Below are positions 1 through 5,226 of a stretch of DNA of 5,226 nt, one piece after another. The notes below the pieces were generated by a model. That model made no database searches. It saw only the letters and a program-made list of their open reading frames with translations, and was not told the DNA's origin. The first letter of the stretch is position 1; each line of letters starts with the position of its first letter. The stretch comes from Rubrivirga sp. (GTDB lineage: Bacteria; Bacteroidota; Rhodothermia; Rhodothermales; Rubricoccaceae), in contig JAAXJP010000609.1 of NCBI GenBank assembly GCA_012269805.1, positions 1-5,226 on the forward strand, given 5' to 3'. Position numbers and translations under genes: made by a program.

Positions 1-352
1 GCACGTCGCTCCGCGAGCCCGCGAGCCCGGCGCTGGCGTCGAGCGTCGGGAGGTAGCCGGCGTTGCCGAGCGTCACGTCGTTGGCCGCGCGGAGCCCCTC
101 GAGCGCCGAGACCGCGCGGTCCGGGTTGCGGACGAGCGCGAGGTCGACGGCCTCCTCCAGCGTCAGCTGGAGCGCGTCGGGCGGGAGCGGGAAGTCCGGG
201 AGGGCGATCCGCGTGGGGACCGTCCCCCCGTAGAGGCGGAGCGAGTCCGGGAGGGGCGGGATCGAGTCCTGCCGGAGCGAGGCCGGCTGCGCGCTGGCGG
301 CGGCGGCCAGCAGCACGGGGATGAGAAGGGCACTCCGCACAGCGTCCGTCAC
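1..352 (-). CDS. TolC-family outer membrane efflux channel protein, N-terminal part (cut by window edge)
   Basis: First 117 codons of an outer-membrane factor; the 3' part lies beyond the left edge. Residues about 6-21 form a hydrophobic signal peptide (SALLIPVLLAAAASA) with a likely signal peptidase I site after A21. There is no lipobox cysteine, so it is not a lipoprotein like OprM. After a Pro-rich linker (22-60) comes the typical opening of the OEP repeat: LTLEEAVDLALVRNP (63-77), an alanine-rich helix, then the GYLPTLDASAGL turn (99-110) that leads into the beta-barrel strand. In the family, the trimer forms the barrel and periplasmic tunnel that receives substrate from the pump. The GTG start overlaps the pump stop codon (GTGA), suggesting translational coupling. 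A second GTG at 340-338 would still leave a good signal peptide, so the exact start is open. No Shine-Dalgarno sequence precedes either. Family assignment is firm; the substrate is unknown. Confidence 0.9.
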   Translation of the reverse strand, partial: MTDAVRSALLIPVLLAAAASAQPASLRQDSIPPLPDSLRLYGGTVPTRIALPDFPLPPDALQLTLEEAVDLALVRNPDRAVSALEGLRAANDVTLGNAGYLPTLDASAGLAGSRSDV

Positions 353-3300
353 GAGTCGTCCCGCGTCGGCTCCACGAGGGCGGCCGGCTCCGCCTCGGTC
401 CCGTCGCCGCCGGCCTGACTGCGTCGACCTGACGGTTCAGGCTCGAGGGCGACGGGCTGCCCCGGCGCGCCGGTCGCCGACCCATCGCCCTCGGGCTCCC
501 CGTCGTTCCTGGAGGGCGCGTCGTGCTCGGAGGGCGCGTCGCCGGTGGCCTCGATGGCGTCGATCTCGTCAGAGACCCGGGTCGCCTCGCGGCTCGCGAT
601 GTAGGTGTAGAGCGCCGGGATGACGAACAGCGTCAGGAACGTGCCGACGACCATCCCCCCGATGACGGCGAGGCCCATCGGGGCCCGGCTCTCGGCGCCC
701 GACCCGAGCGCGAGCGCGATCGGGAGCGTGCCGAGGACGGTCGAGAACGCCGTCATCAGGATCGGGCGGAAGCGGGCCACGGCGGCCTCCTCCGCCGCGG
801 CGTGGCGGTCGAGCCCGTCCTCCCGCTTTTGCTTGGCGAACTCGACGATGAGGATGCCGTTTTTGGTGACCAGCCCGATCAGCATCACGAGGCCGATCTG
901 GCTGAACACGTTGAGCGTGCTCCCGAAGGCGTACAGCGCCCCGAGCGCGCCGAGGAGCGCGAGCGGGACCGAGAGCAGGATCGTGACCGGGTCGCGGAAG
1001 CTCTCGAACTGGGCCGCCAGGACGAGGAAGATGAGGACGAGCGCGAGCCCGAAGACGACGTAGATCGACCCGCCGGTCTCGAGGAAGTCCTGGCTCTGGC
1101 CCGTCCACGACGTCGTGAACCCGACCGGGAGCGTCTCGTCCGCGACGCGCTGCATGGCGTCGATGGCGTCGCCGAGGGGGACGCCCTCGGCCGGCTCCGC
1201 CGAGACGGTCGCCGCCGTGAACCGGTTGTAGCGGTAGAGCTGCGGCGGCGCGGCCGACTCCGTGAGCGTGACGAGGTTCGAGAGCGGGATCGGCGTTCCG
1301 GCGGCGCTGCGGACGAAGATGCCCTGGAGGTCGTTCGGCGCCGCCCGCGCCTCGCGCTCGAGCTGGCCGATGATCTCGTACTGCTCGCCGTTGCGGATAA
1401 AGTAGCCGAACCGGCCCTCGCTGAGGGCGACGGCCAGGGCCTGCGCCACGTCGAGCGGCTGGATCCCCAGCGCCTGGGCCCGGTCACGGTCGACGGTGAT
1501 CTGGAGCTCGGGGAGCGTGAACTCGAGGTCGGCCCGGGCGAACGCGAACGCCGGGTCCTGCGTGGCCCGGTCCATGAACGCCGGCAGGGCGTCCTGGAGC
1601 GCTTCCAGGTTCGGCGCCTGGAGCACCATCTGGACCGGCGACCCCCGCCCGGACGACGTCGAGATCGTGGCCGGCTGGCTCACGGCGACGCGCGCGCCGG
1701 GCAGGTCCGACAGCTCGCGCTGGACGGCGCTCGCGATCTGGTCCTGGCTCCGCTCCCGCTCGTCCGGATCGCGCAGGATCACGTTCCCGAACGCCGAGTT
1801 GACCGAGCCCGACGACCCGAAACCGGGCGACGTCACCGAGATGATGGCCTCCGCCTCGGGCACCTCGCGCTGCACGAGCCGGATGAGCTCGTCGACGTAG
1901 GCGTCCATGTAGGCGAAGCCGCGGCCTTGCGGGGCGTTCGCGAACAGGCGGAACTGCGAGCGGTCCTCGGCCGGCGCCAGCTCGCTCTCCAGGTTCGAAA
2001 AGAAGAACCACACGCCGAGGCCGGCCACGGCCATCGCGACGAACGCGAGCCACCGCGCCTGGAGGAAGGCGCCGAGCGCCCGGCGGTAGGTCCCGTTGAG
2101 CCGCTCGAACGCGGGCTCGGTCTTCCGATAGAGCCACGGCTTCGTCTCGCGCTTTTTGAGCAGCTTCGACGACAGCATCGGCGTGAGCGTCAGCGCGGCG
2201 AACGACGAGATCACGACGGCCGCCGCGATCGTCAGGCCGAACTCGCGGAACAGCGCGCCGATCACGCCGCTCTGGAAGATGATCGGGAGGAAGACCGCGA
2301 CGAGCGCCAGCGTCGTCGCGATGACGGCGAGGTAGATCTCCTTCGTCCCCAGCACGGCGGCGCGGATCGGGTCCATGCCGCCCTCGATCTTGGCGTAGAT
2401 GTTCTCCAGCACCACGATCGCGTCGTCGACCACGAGCCCGATCGCGAGCACGAGGGACAGCAGCGTGAGGACGTTGATCGAGAACCCCGCCAGCGCCATC
2501 ACGCCGAACGCGCCGACGAGCGAGACGGGGATGACGAGGATCGGGATGAGCGTCGTCCGCCAGTCGCGCAGGAACGCGAAGATGACGAGCACGACGAGCA
2601 GCAGCGCGATAAACACCGTGTTCCGGACCTCGGCGATCGAGGCCCGGATCGGCTCGGTGTTGTCGAACCCGATGCCGAGCTCGATGCCGGGCGGGAGGTC
2701 GGGCTCGATGTCCTCGACGCGGTCGTAGAACTCGTCGACGATGTCGATCGAGTTGGCGTTGGGGAGCGGCCGGAGCACGACGCCGACCATCGCGACGCCG
2801 TCGCGTTTGAGGACCGTCCGGAGGTTCTGCGCGCCGAGCTCGACCCGGCCGACGTCGGCAAACCGGACGAGCGCGGTCCCGTCGTTTTTGAGGACGAGGC
2901 GCTCGAAGTCCTCTGGGGTCGAGAGCCGGGTGAGCGGGCGGATCGTCAGCTCGACTTGGTCGCCCTCGATCCGGCCGCCGGGCAACTCGACGTTCTGGGT
3001 CTGAACGGCCCGCTGGACGTCGCCCGGCGTGAGGCCGTAGGCGGCCAGCTTGGCCGGGTCCATCCACAGCCGCATGGCGTACCGCTTGTCGCCCCAGATG
3101 TCGACCGAGGCGACGCCGTCGATCGTCTGGAGCCGCTCGGCGAAAAAGTTGTCGGCGATGTCGGACAGCTCGAGCAGCGAGTACCGGTCGCTGGAGAGGT
3201 TGAGGAAGACGACCGGCTCGCCGTCGGCGTTGGCCTTCGAGATGACGGGCTCCTCGGCCTCGTCCGGGATCCGGCCCCGGGCCCGCGAGACGCGGTCGCG

Positions 3301-3627
3301 GACGTCGGCCGCGGCGGCGTCGAGGTCGGCCCCGAGGTCGAACTCGACGCGGACCGTGCTCCGGCCCTCGTTGCTCACGCTCGTGATCGACCGGATCCCG
3401 TCGATGGCGTTGACCGACTCCTCGATGGGCTCGGTCACCTGGCTCTCGATGACGGCCGCGTTCGCGCCCCGCAGCGACGTCGACACCGAGATCACCGGCG
3501 TCTGGACGATCGGGTACTCCCGCACGCCGAGCTCCGCGTATCCAATGGCGCCCCCGATCAGGATCGCCAGCGAGAGGACCGTCGCGAAGACGGGCCGCCG
3601 GACGGAGACGTCGTAGAGGGAGGCCAC
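349..3627 (-). CDS. RND-family efflux pump permease, HAE1 (AcrB/MexB-like) type
   Basis: Inner-membrane proton/substrate antiporter of 1092 residues. Starting at GTG 3627 gives MASLYDVSVRRPVFATVLSL, which matches the usual RND N-terminus. An in-frame GTG at 3714 would overlap the adaptor gene by 41 nt and add a Pro/Arg-rich stretch, so it is rejected. The layout is the classic duplicated one: TM1 about 13-31, periplasmic porter loop 1 (32-335), TM2-TM6 (336-488), TM7 about 525-544, periplasmic loop 2 (545-852), and TM8-TM12 (853-1010). Helix 4 carries the Asp pair D401/D402 in GLVVDDAIVVLENI, and helix 10 carries K922 in LVTKNGILIVEFA; these are the proton-relay residues known from AcrB. The double Asp argues for HAE1 drug/hydrophobe pumps over the heavy-metal (CusA) branch. 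Residues 1012-1092 form an unusually long acidic tail. It sits downstream of its adaptor and overlaps the channel gene by 4 nt. The reading frame is intact. The specific substrate cannot be inferred. Confidence 0.96.
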   Translation of the reverse strand: MASLYDVSVRRPVFATVLSLAILIGGAIGYAELGVREYPIVQTPVISVSTSLRGANAAVIESQVTEPIEESVNAIDGIRSITSVSNEGRSTVRVEFDLGADLDAAAADVRDRVSRARGRIPDEAEEPVISKANADGEPVVFLNLSSDRYSLLELSDIADNFFAERLQTIDGVASVDIWGDKRYAMRLWMDPAKLAAYGLTPGDVQRAVQTQNVELPGGRIEGDQVELTIRPLTRLSTPEDFERLVLKNDGTALVRFADVGRVELGAQNLRTVLKRDGVAMVGVVLRPLPNANSIDIVDEFYDRVEDIEPDLPPGIELGIGFDNTEPIRASIAEVRNTVFIALLLVVLVIFAFLRDWRTTLIPILVIPVSLVGAFGVMALAGFSINVLTLLSLVLAIGLVVDDAIVVLENIYAKIEGGMDPIRAAVLGTKEIYLAVIATTLALVAVFLPIIFQSGVIGALFREFGLTIAAAVVISSFAALTLTPMLSSKLLKKRETKPWLYRKTEPAFERLNGTYRRALGAFLQARWLAFVAMAVAGLGVWFFFSNLESELAPAEDRSQFRLFANAPQGRGFAYMDAYVDELIRLVQREVPEAEAIISVTSPGFGSSGSVNSAFGNVILRDPDERERSQDQIASAVQRELSDLPGARVAVSQPATISTSSGRGSPVQMVLQAPNLEALQDALPAFMDRATQDPAFAFARADLEFTLPELQITVDRDRAQALGIQPLDVAQALAVALSEGRFGYFIRNGEQYEIIGQLEREARAAPNDLQGIFVRSAAGTPIPLSNLVTLTESAAPPQLYRYNRFTAATVSAEPAEGVPLGDAIDAMQRVADETLPVGFTTSWTGQSQDFLETGGSIYVVFGLALVLIFLVLAAQFESFRDPVTILLSVPLALLGALGALYAFGSTLNVFSQIGLVMLIGLVTKNGILIVEFAKQKREDGLDRHAAAEEAAVARFRPILMTAFSTVLGTLPIALALGSGAESRAPMGLAVIGGMVVGTFLTLFVIPALYTYIASREATRVSDEIDAIEATGDAPSEHDAPSRNDGEPEGDGSATGAPGQPVALEPEPSGRRSQAGGDGTEAEPAALVEPTRDDS
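505..541 (-). repeat. 18-bp tandem repeat in the pump's C-terminal tail
   Basis: GGAGGGCGCGTCG on the plus strand occurs at 511-523 and 529-541, an 18-bp period. It encodes two hexapeptide units, DAPSEH and DAPSRN, at pump residues 1030-1041. The unit keeps the frame, which is typical of low-complexity linker growth by slippage. Confidence 0.6.
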
Positions 3628-3643
3628 GGGTGGGGGAGGGCGC

Positions 3644-3663
3644 CCGCCTCGGGGCCGAGGCGG
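3644..3663 (-). promoter_or_regulatory. Intercistronic hairpin between adaptor and pump genes
   Basis: Perfect inverted repeat of 9-bp arms (3644-3652 and 3655-3663; CCGCCTCGG and CCGAGGCGG) with only 2 nt at the centre, or a 4-nt loop if the top pair opens. It fills most of the 46-nt gap between the adaptor stop and the pump GTG. An 8-bp palindrome GGGCGCCC at 3638-3645 overlaps one arm and could compete. No U-tract follows, so complete termination is unlikely. Partial attenuation, an mRNA processing or stability element, or no role are all possible. Confidence 0.5.
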
Positions 3664-3673
3664 AGGGAGCGGG

Positions 3674-4822
3674 CTAGTTGGCGGTCTGGTACTGGCGGCC
3701 GTCGGCGCTCGCACTCGCGGGGCGGACCTCCGTGGGGTCGAACGCGCCGCCGGTGCGGATCGCCTGGCCGGGGCGGACCTGGTTCAGGCCGGACGTCAGG
3801 ACGATGTCGTCGGGGCCGAGGCCGCTCGTGACCTGGATCCGGTCGGTCGTGCGGACGCCCGTCGTGATGGCGCGCGGGACGGCCGTCCCGTCGCGGACGA
3901 CGAAGACGGTCGTGCTGTCGGCCCCGGTGATGACCGAGGCGGTGGGGATGAGGAGGGCCTCGGGGATCTCGTCGAGCACCAGCTCGACCTCGGCGAAGGC
4001 GCCGGGCACGAGCGCGCCGCCCGGGTTGCGGACGCGGGCGCGGACGGTGAACGCCCGCGTTGCCGCGTCGACGTTCGGCTCCGTCGCGTAGATCGTGCCC
4101 ACGAACGGGTCCTCCTGGCCGGGCACGGAAAAGCGGACGGGCTGGCCCTCGCGGACCCGGCCGAGATAGCGCTCGGGGACCGTGAACTCGAGCCGGAGCT
4201 GGCCCGTGATGCGGAGCGTGGCGATGGGGTCGCCCGGCGCGACGTACGCCCCGACGCTGACCTGCCGGAGCCCGATCTCACCCGCGAACGGCGCGACGAT
4301 CTGCCGGCGGCGGACCTCCGCGGCGAGCTCGGCCAGCTGGGCGTCGAGCACGCGAGCCTCGCTGTCGGCCTGGTCGAGCTCCTGGCGGCTGAGGCCGCCG
4401 ATCTCGAACAGCTCACGGTAGCGTTGCGCCTGCGTCCGCGCGAGGTCTCGGCGCGTCCGGGCGCCCTCGATCTGGGCGCGGAGCACGTCGGTGTCGAGCG
4501 AGACGAGCGTCTGGCCGCGGCCCACGAATCCACCCTCGGCGAAGTTGATTGCGACGACGCGCCCGGCGACCTCGGCGCGGACGTCGACGGCCTCCCACGG
4601 GAGGAGCGTGCCGGTCGTCGTGATGCGGTCTTCCAAGAGCTCCTGCGCGACCGGCGCGACGGTGACGGCGAGCGTGTCGTTCCCGCGCGGCCCGCCGGGG
4701 CCTCCGCCGGTCGGACCGCTCGGCTCCTCCTCCCCGAAAAAGCGGGGCACCACGAGCAGGGCGACGACCACGAGGCCGACGCCGATCCAGAGGGCGATTT
4801 TCTGCGGGCGGGTCAGCGCCAC
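3674..4822 (-). CDS. Periplasmic adaptor (membrane fusion protein) of RND efflux pump
   Basis: A 382-residue HlyD/AcrA-type adaptor linking the RND pump to the outer-membrane channel. Residues 9-27 form one hydrophobic anchor with no lipobox cysteine, so it is probably held by an uncleaved helix rather than by lipid as AcrA is. A Gly/Pro linker (35-48) follows. The first half of the lipoyl (barrel-sandwich) domain is at about 78-110 (VRAEVAGRVVAINFAEGG), the alpha-hairpin at 111-173, the second lipoyl half at 175-205 (IVAPFAGEIGLRQVSVG), the beta-barrel at about 208-285, and the membrane-proximal domain at 287-355. In the hairpin, R134, L138 and S145 match the R-x3-L-x6-S motif of AcrA (R128, L132, S139) that contacts TolC. 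The start is GTG at 4822, chosen because it lies just before the basic residues and anchor helix; a pyrimidine-rich leader without a Shine-Dalgarno sequence precedes it. It is the first gene of the three-gene operon. Confidence 0.95.
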   Translation of the reverse strand: MALTRPQKIALWIGVGLVVVALLVVPRFFGEEEPSGPTGGGPGGPRGNDTLAVTVAPVAQELLEDRITTTGTLLPWEAVDVRAEVAGRVVAINFAEGGFVGRGQTLVSLDTDVLRAQIEGARTRRDLARTQAQRYRELFEIGGLSRQELDQADSEARVLDAQLAELAAEVRRRQIVAPFAGEIGLRQVSVGAYVAPGDPIATLRITGQLRLEFTVPERYLGRVREGQPVRFSVPGQEDPFVGTIYATEPNVDAATRAFTVRARVRNPGGALVPGAFAEVELVLDEIPEALLIPTASVITGADSTTVFVVRDGTAVPRAITTGVRTTDRIQVTSGLGPDDIVLTSGLNQVRPGQAIRTGGAFDPTEVRPASASADGRQYQTAN

Positions 4823-4849
4823 GGGCGATCGGGGACGGGGGGAGCGCGG

Positions 4850-4870
4850 GGAGGCGGAGGTACCGCCTCC
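4850..4870 (-). promoter_or_regulatory. Leader hairpin upstream of the adaptor start
   Basis: Perfect 8-bp inverted repeat: arms 4850-4857 and 4863-4870 (GGAGGCGG and CCGCCTCC on the minus strand) around a 5-nt loop. If the transcript starts upstream of 4870, the mRNA would fold a very stable stem ending 27 nt before the GTG at 4822. A further CCGCCTCC copy on the plus strand at 4894-4901 could pair alternatively. It could affect translation or mRNA stability. No poly-U follows, so it is not a standard terminator. Confidence 0.45.
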
Positions 4871-4925
4871 GTGGATCTCTGTTCGACCAAGTTCCGCCTC
4901 CCAGGGGCTTCCTGAGCGGCCGTGT

Positions 4926-4959
4926 CACGAGCCGCACGCTGACGCCCACGAGCCGCACG
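4926..4959. repeat. 13-bp direct repeat with 21-bp period, candidate operator
   Basis: CACGAGCCGCACG occurs at 4926-4938 and again at 4947-4959, identical over 13 bp with 8 bp between. The start-to-start distance of 21 bp is two DNA helical turns, which would put both copies on one face of the helix. It lies about 104 bp upstream of the adaptor start. The second copy also overlaps a small inverted repeat (GCACG-GG-CGTGC, 4955-4966). The geometry would suit a tandem activator or repressor site. No function is shown, and chance repetition in GC-rich DNA is possible. Confidence 0.5.
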
Positions 4960-4973
4960 GGCGTGCCGGGGGG

Positions 4974-4992
4974 CGGGCCAGGCTCTGGCCCG
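4974..4992 (-). terminator. Hairpin downstream of SRPBCC gene, possible terminator without U-tract
   Basis: Perfect inverted repeat with 8-bp arms (4974-4981 and 4985-4992; CGGGCCAG and CTGGCCCG) and a 3-nt loop, starting 44 nt past the SRPBCC stop codon. On the minus strand it is followed by C-rich sequence, not Ts, so it is not a classical intrinsic terminator. Its position between two co-directional units makes a transcription-end or RNA-protecting role plausible. Confidence 0.35.
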
Positions 4993-5010
4993 ACATGGAG
5001 ACGGACGTTT

Positions 5011-5034
5011 CCGCCCTGACGCCTAGGCGGGCGG
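5011..5034 (-). terminator. Weak stem-loop directly after the SRPBCC stop codon
   Basis: A 6-bp inverted repeat (CCGCCC at 5011-5016 and GGGCGG at 5029-5034) encloses 12 nt that contain the palindrome GCCTAGGC (5021-5028). It begins 2 nt after the stop codon and is followed on the minus strand by AAACG rather than Ts. It may work together with the stronger hairpin at 4974-4992, or may be chance in GC-rich DNA. Confidence 0.25.
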
Positions 5035-5036
5035 GG

Positions 5037-5226
5037 TCAGCCGAGGAGGAGCTCTCGGATCTGCTCCTGGCGGTAGTCGAAGATCCGCTTGAGCTGGAGG
5101 CGGACGGCCGGATAGGCGACCTCCCCGAGCGGCGGCAGTGGAAGCTCCCACCGCACGACGTCGTCCATCTGCGTGCCCGGTCGGCCGTCGGGTCCGGCCA
5201 CCTCGACAAACGTGTGGGTGTGGTGC
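5037..5226 (-). CDS. SRPBCC-fold (START/Bet v1-like) protein, C-terminal part (cut by window edge)
   Basis: The last 62 codons of a gene entering from the right edge, ending in TGA at 5039-5037. The visible sequence runs HHTHTFVEV, then GTQMDDVVRWELPLPPLGEV, then a C-terminal helix LQLKRIFDYRQEQIREL. This pattern, with H-x-F strand, G-T-x-M-x-D-x-V, a W/Y-E-L-P-L strand, P-L-G and a long helix with I-F-x-Y-R, is the C-terminal half of the SRPBCC ligand-binding fold, closest in my recognition to the short (about 150-residue) cytoplasmic proteins annotated as SRPBCC or cell-division-inhibitor-like (COG4276 type). The ligand and role are unknown. It is co-directional with the efflux operon but separated from it by 214 bp containing hairpins, so it is probably a separate transcription unit. 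The N-terminal half is not visible, so the exact family is moderately certain. Confidence 0.75.
   Translation of the reverse strand, partial: HHTHTFVEVAGPDGRPGTQMDDVVRWELPLPPLGEVAYPAVRLQLKRIFDYRQEQIRELLLG

Larger units (their letters stand above)
4823..5036 (-). promoter_or_regulatory. Intergenic region upstream of the efflux operon (likely holds its promoter)
   Basis: This 214-bp gap between the SRPBCC gene and the adaptor gene is the only non-coding stretch over 50 bp in the window, so the operon promoter most likely lies here. I cannot point to a convincing -35/-10 pair. The least GC-rich segment is about 4871-4895, which on the minus strand reads GAACTTGGTCGAACAGAGATC and would be the first place to look. 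The region also holds a direct repeat (4926-4959), two hairpins near the SRPBCC stop, and a hairpin in the adaptor leader, each listed separately. No regulator gene (TetR, MarR or two-component) is visible in the window. Confidence 0.5.

Noticed and set aside
349..3627. Heavy-metal (CusA/CzcA) type RND pump
   Set aside because: Helix 4 has the double Asp of HAE1 pumps instead of the single-Asp arrangement of the metal branch, and no methionine-rich or His-rich metal sites were seen in the adaptor.
3644..3663. Intrinsic terminator between adaptor and pump
   Set aside because: The stem is perfect but no T-run follows, and the adaptor and pump must be co-expressed for function. It is kept only as a possible regulatory hairpin.
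3628..3714. N-terminal extension of the pump starting at GTG 3714
   Set aside because: It would overlap the adaptor's coding end by 41 nt and add a Pro/Arg-rich segment absent from RND pumps. GTG 3627 gives the family-typical N-terminus.
523..3831. A 1102-codon open frame on the plus strand, antisense to the pump gene
   Set aside because: The translation is dominated by R, D, E, G and L with no hydrophobic core or known domain. It is the expected side effect of G/C-rich third codon positions in the true minus-strand gene, which has clear RND homology over its full length.
4871..4895. Sigma70-like promoter using TTGGTC as a -35 box
   Set aside because: No acceptable -10 box lies 16-18 bp downstream; that stretch is GGAGGCGG. 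No Bacteroidota-type TAnnTTTG element was found either.
4413..4958. Minus-strand open frame of 181 codons overlapping the adaptor gene and its upstream region
   Set aside because: Arg/Pro-rich with no recognisable domain, and out of frame with the well-supported adaptor; it is a GC-driven shadow.
4925..5209. Minus-strand open frame of 94 codons over the SRPBCC end and intergenic region
   Set aside because: Ser/Arg-rich low complexity. The other frame gives a recognisable SRPBCC C-terminus ending at 5037.

Overview
The window is very GC-rich (roughly 70% by eye) and is read almost entirely from the minus strand. It carries one complete cell-envelope transport locus. Going right to left in the direction of transcription, it holds: the last 62 codons of an SRPBCC-fold protein (5037-5226); a 214-bp intergenic region with several inverted repeats and one direct repeat; a membrane-anchored periplasmic adaptor (3674-4822); an inner-membrane RND pump (349-3627); and the first 117 codons of a TolC-type outer-membrane channel protein, cut by the window edge (1-352).

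The last three genes form an adaptor-pump-channel operon. The adaptor and pump are 46 nt apart. The pump stop and channel start overlap by 4 nt (GTGA), which points to translational coupling. The pump has the paired aspartates of transmembrane helix 4 (D401/D402) and the lysine of helix 10 (K922) used for proton relay in the HAE1 (AcrB/MexB-like) family. The adaptor has the R-x3-L-x6-S motif at the tip of its hairpin (R134, L138, S145) that docks onto TolC. The three products should therefore assemble into a proton-driven tripartite exporter spanning both membranes. The substrate cannot be read from sequence.

The organism is a diderm (Gram-negative). High GC, GTG starts without Shine-Dalgarno sequences and pyrimidine-rich leaders would fit a high-GC member of the Rhodothermota/Bacteroidota group (for example Rubricoccaceae). 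This is a tentative inference, and other high-GC diderm phyla are possible.

Nothing here looks like a new biological system. The less ordinary points are an 81-residue acidic, low-complexity C-terminal tail on the pump, a 13-bp direct repeat with a 21-bp period upstream of the operon, and a 10-nt motif within hairpins at almost the same distance (28 and 29 nt) before the adaptor and pump starts. No tRNA, rRNA, CRISPR array, insertion sequence or attachment site was seen.
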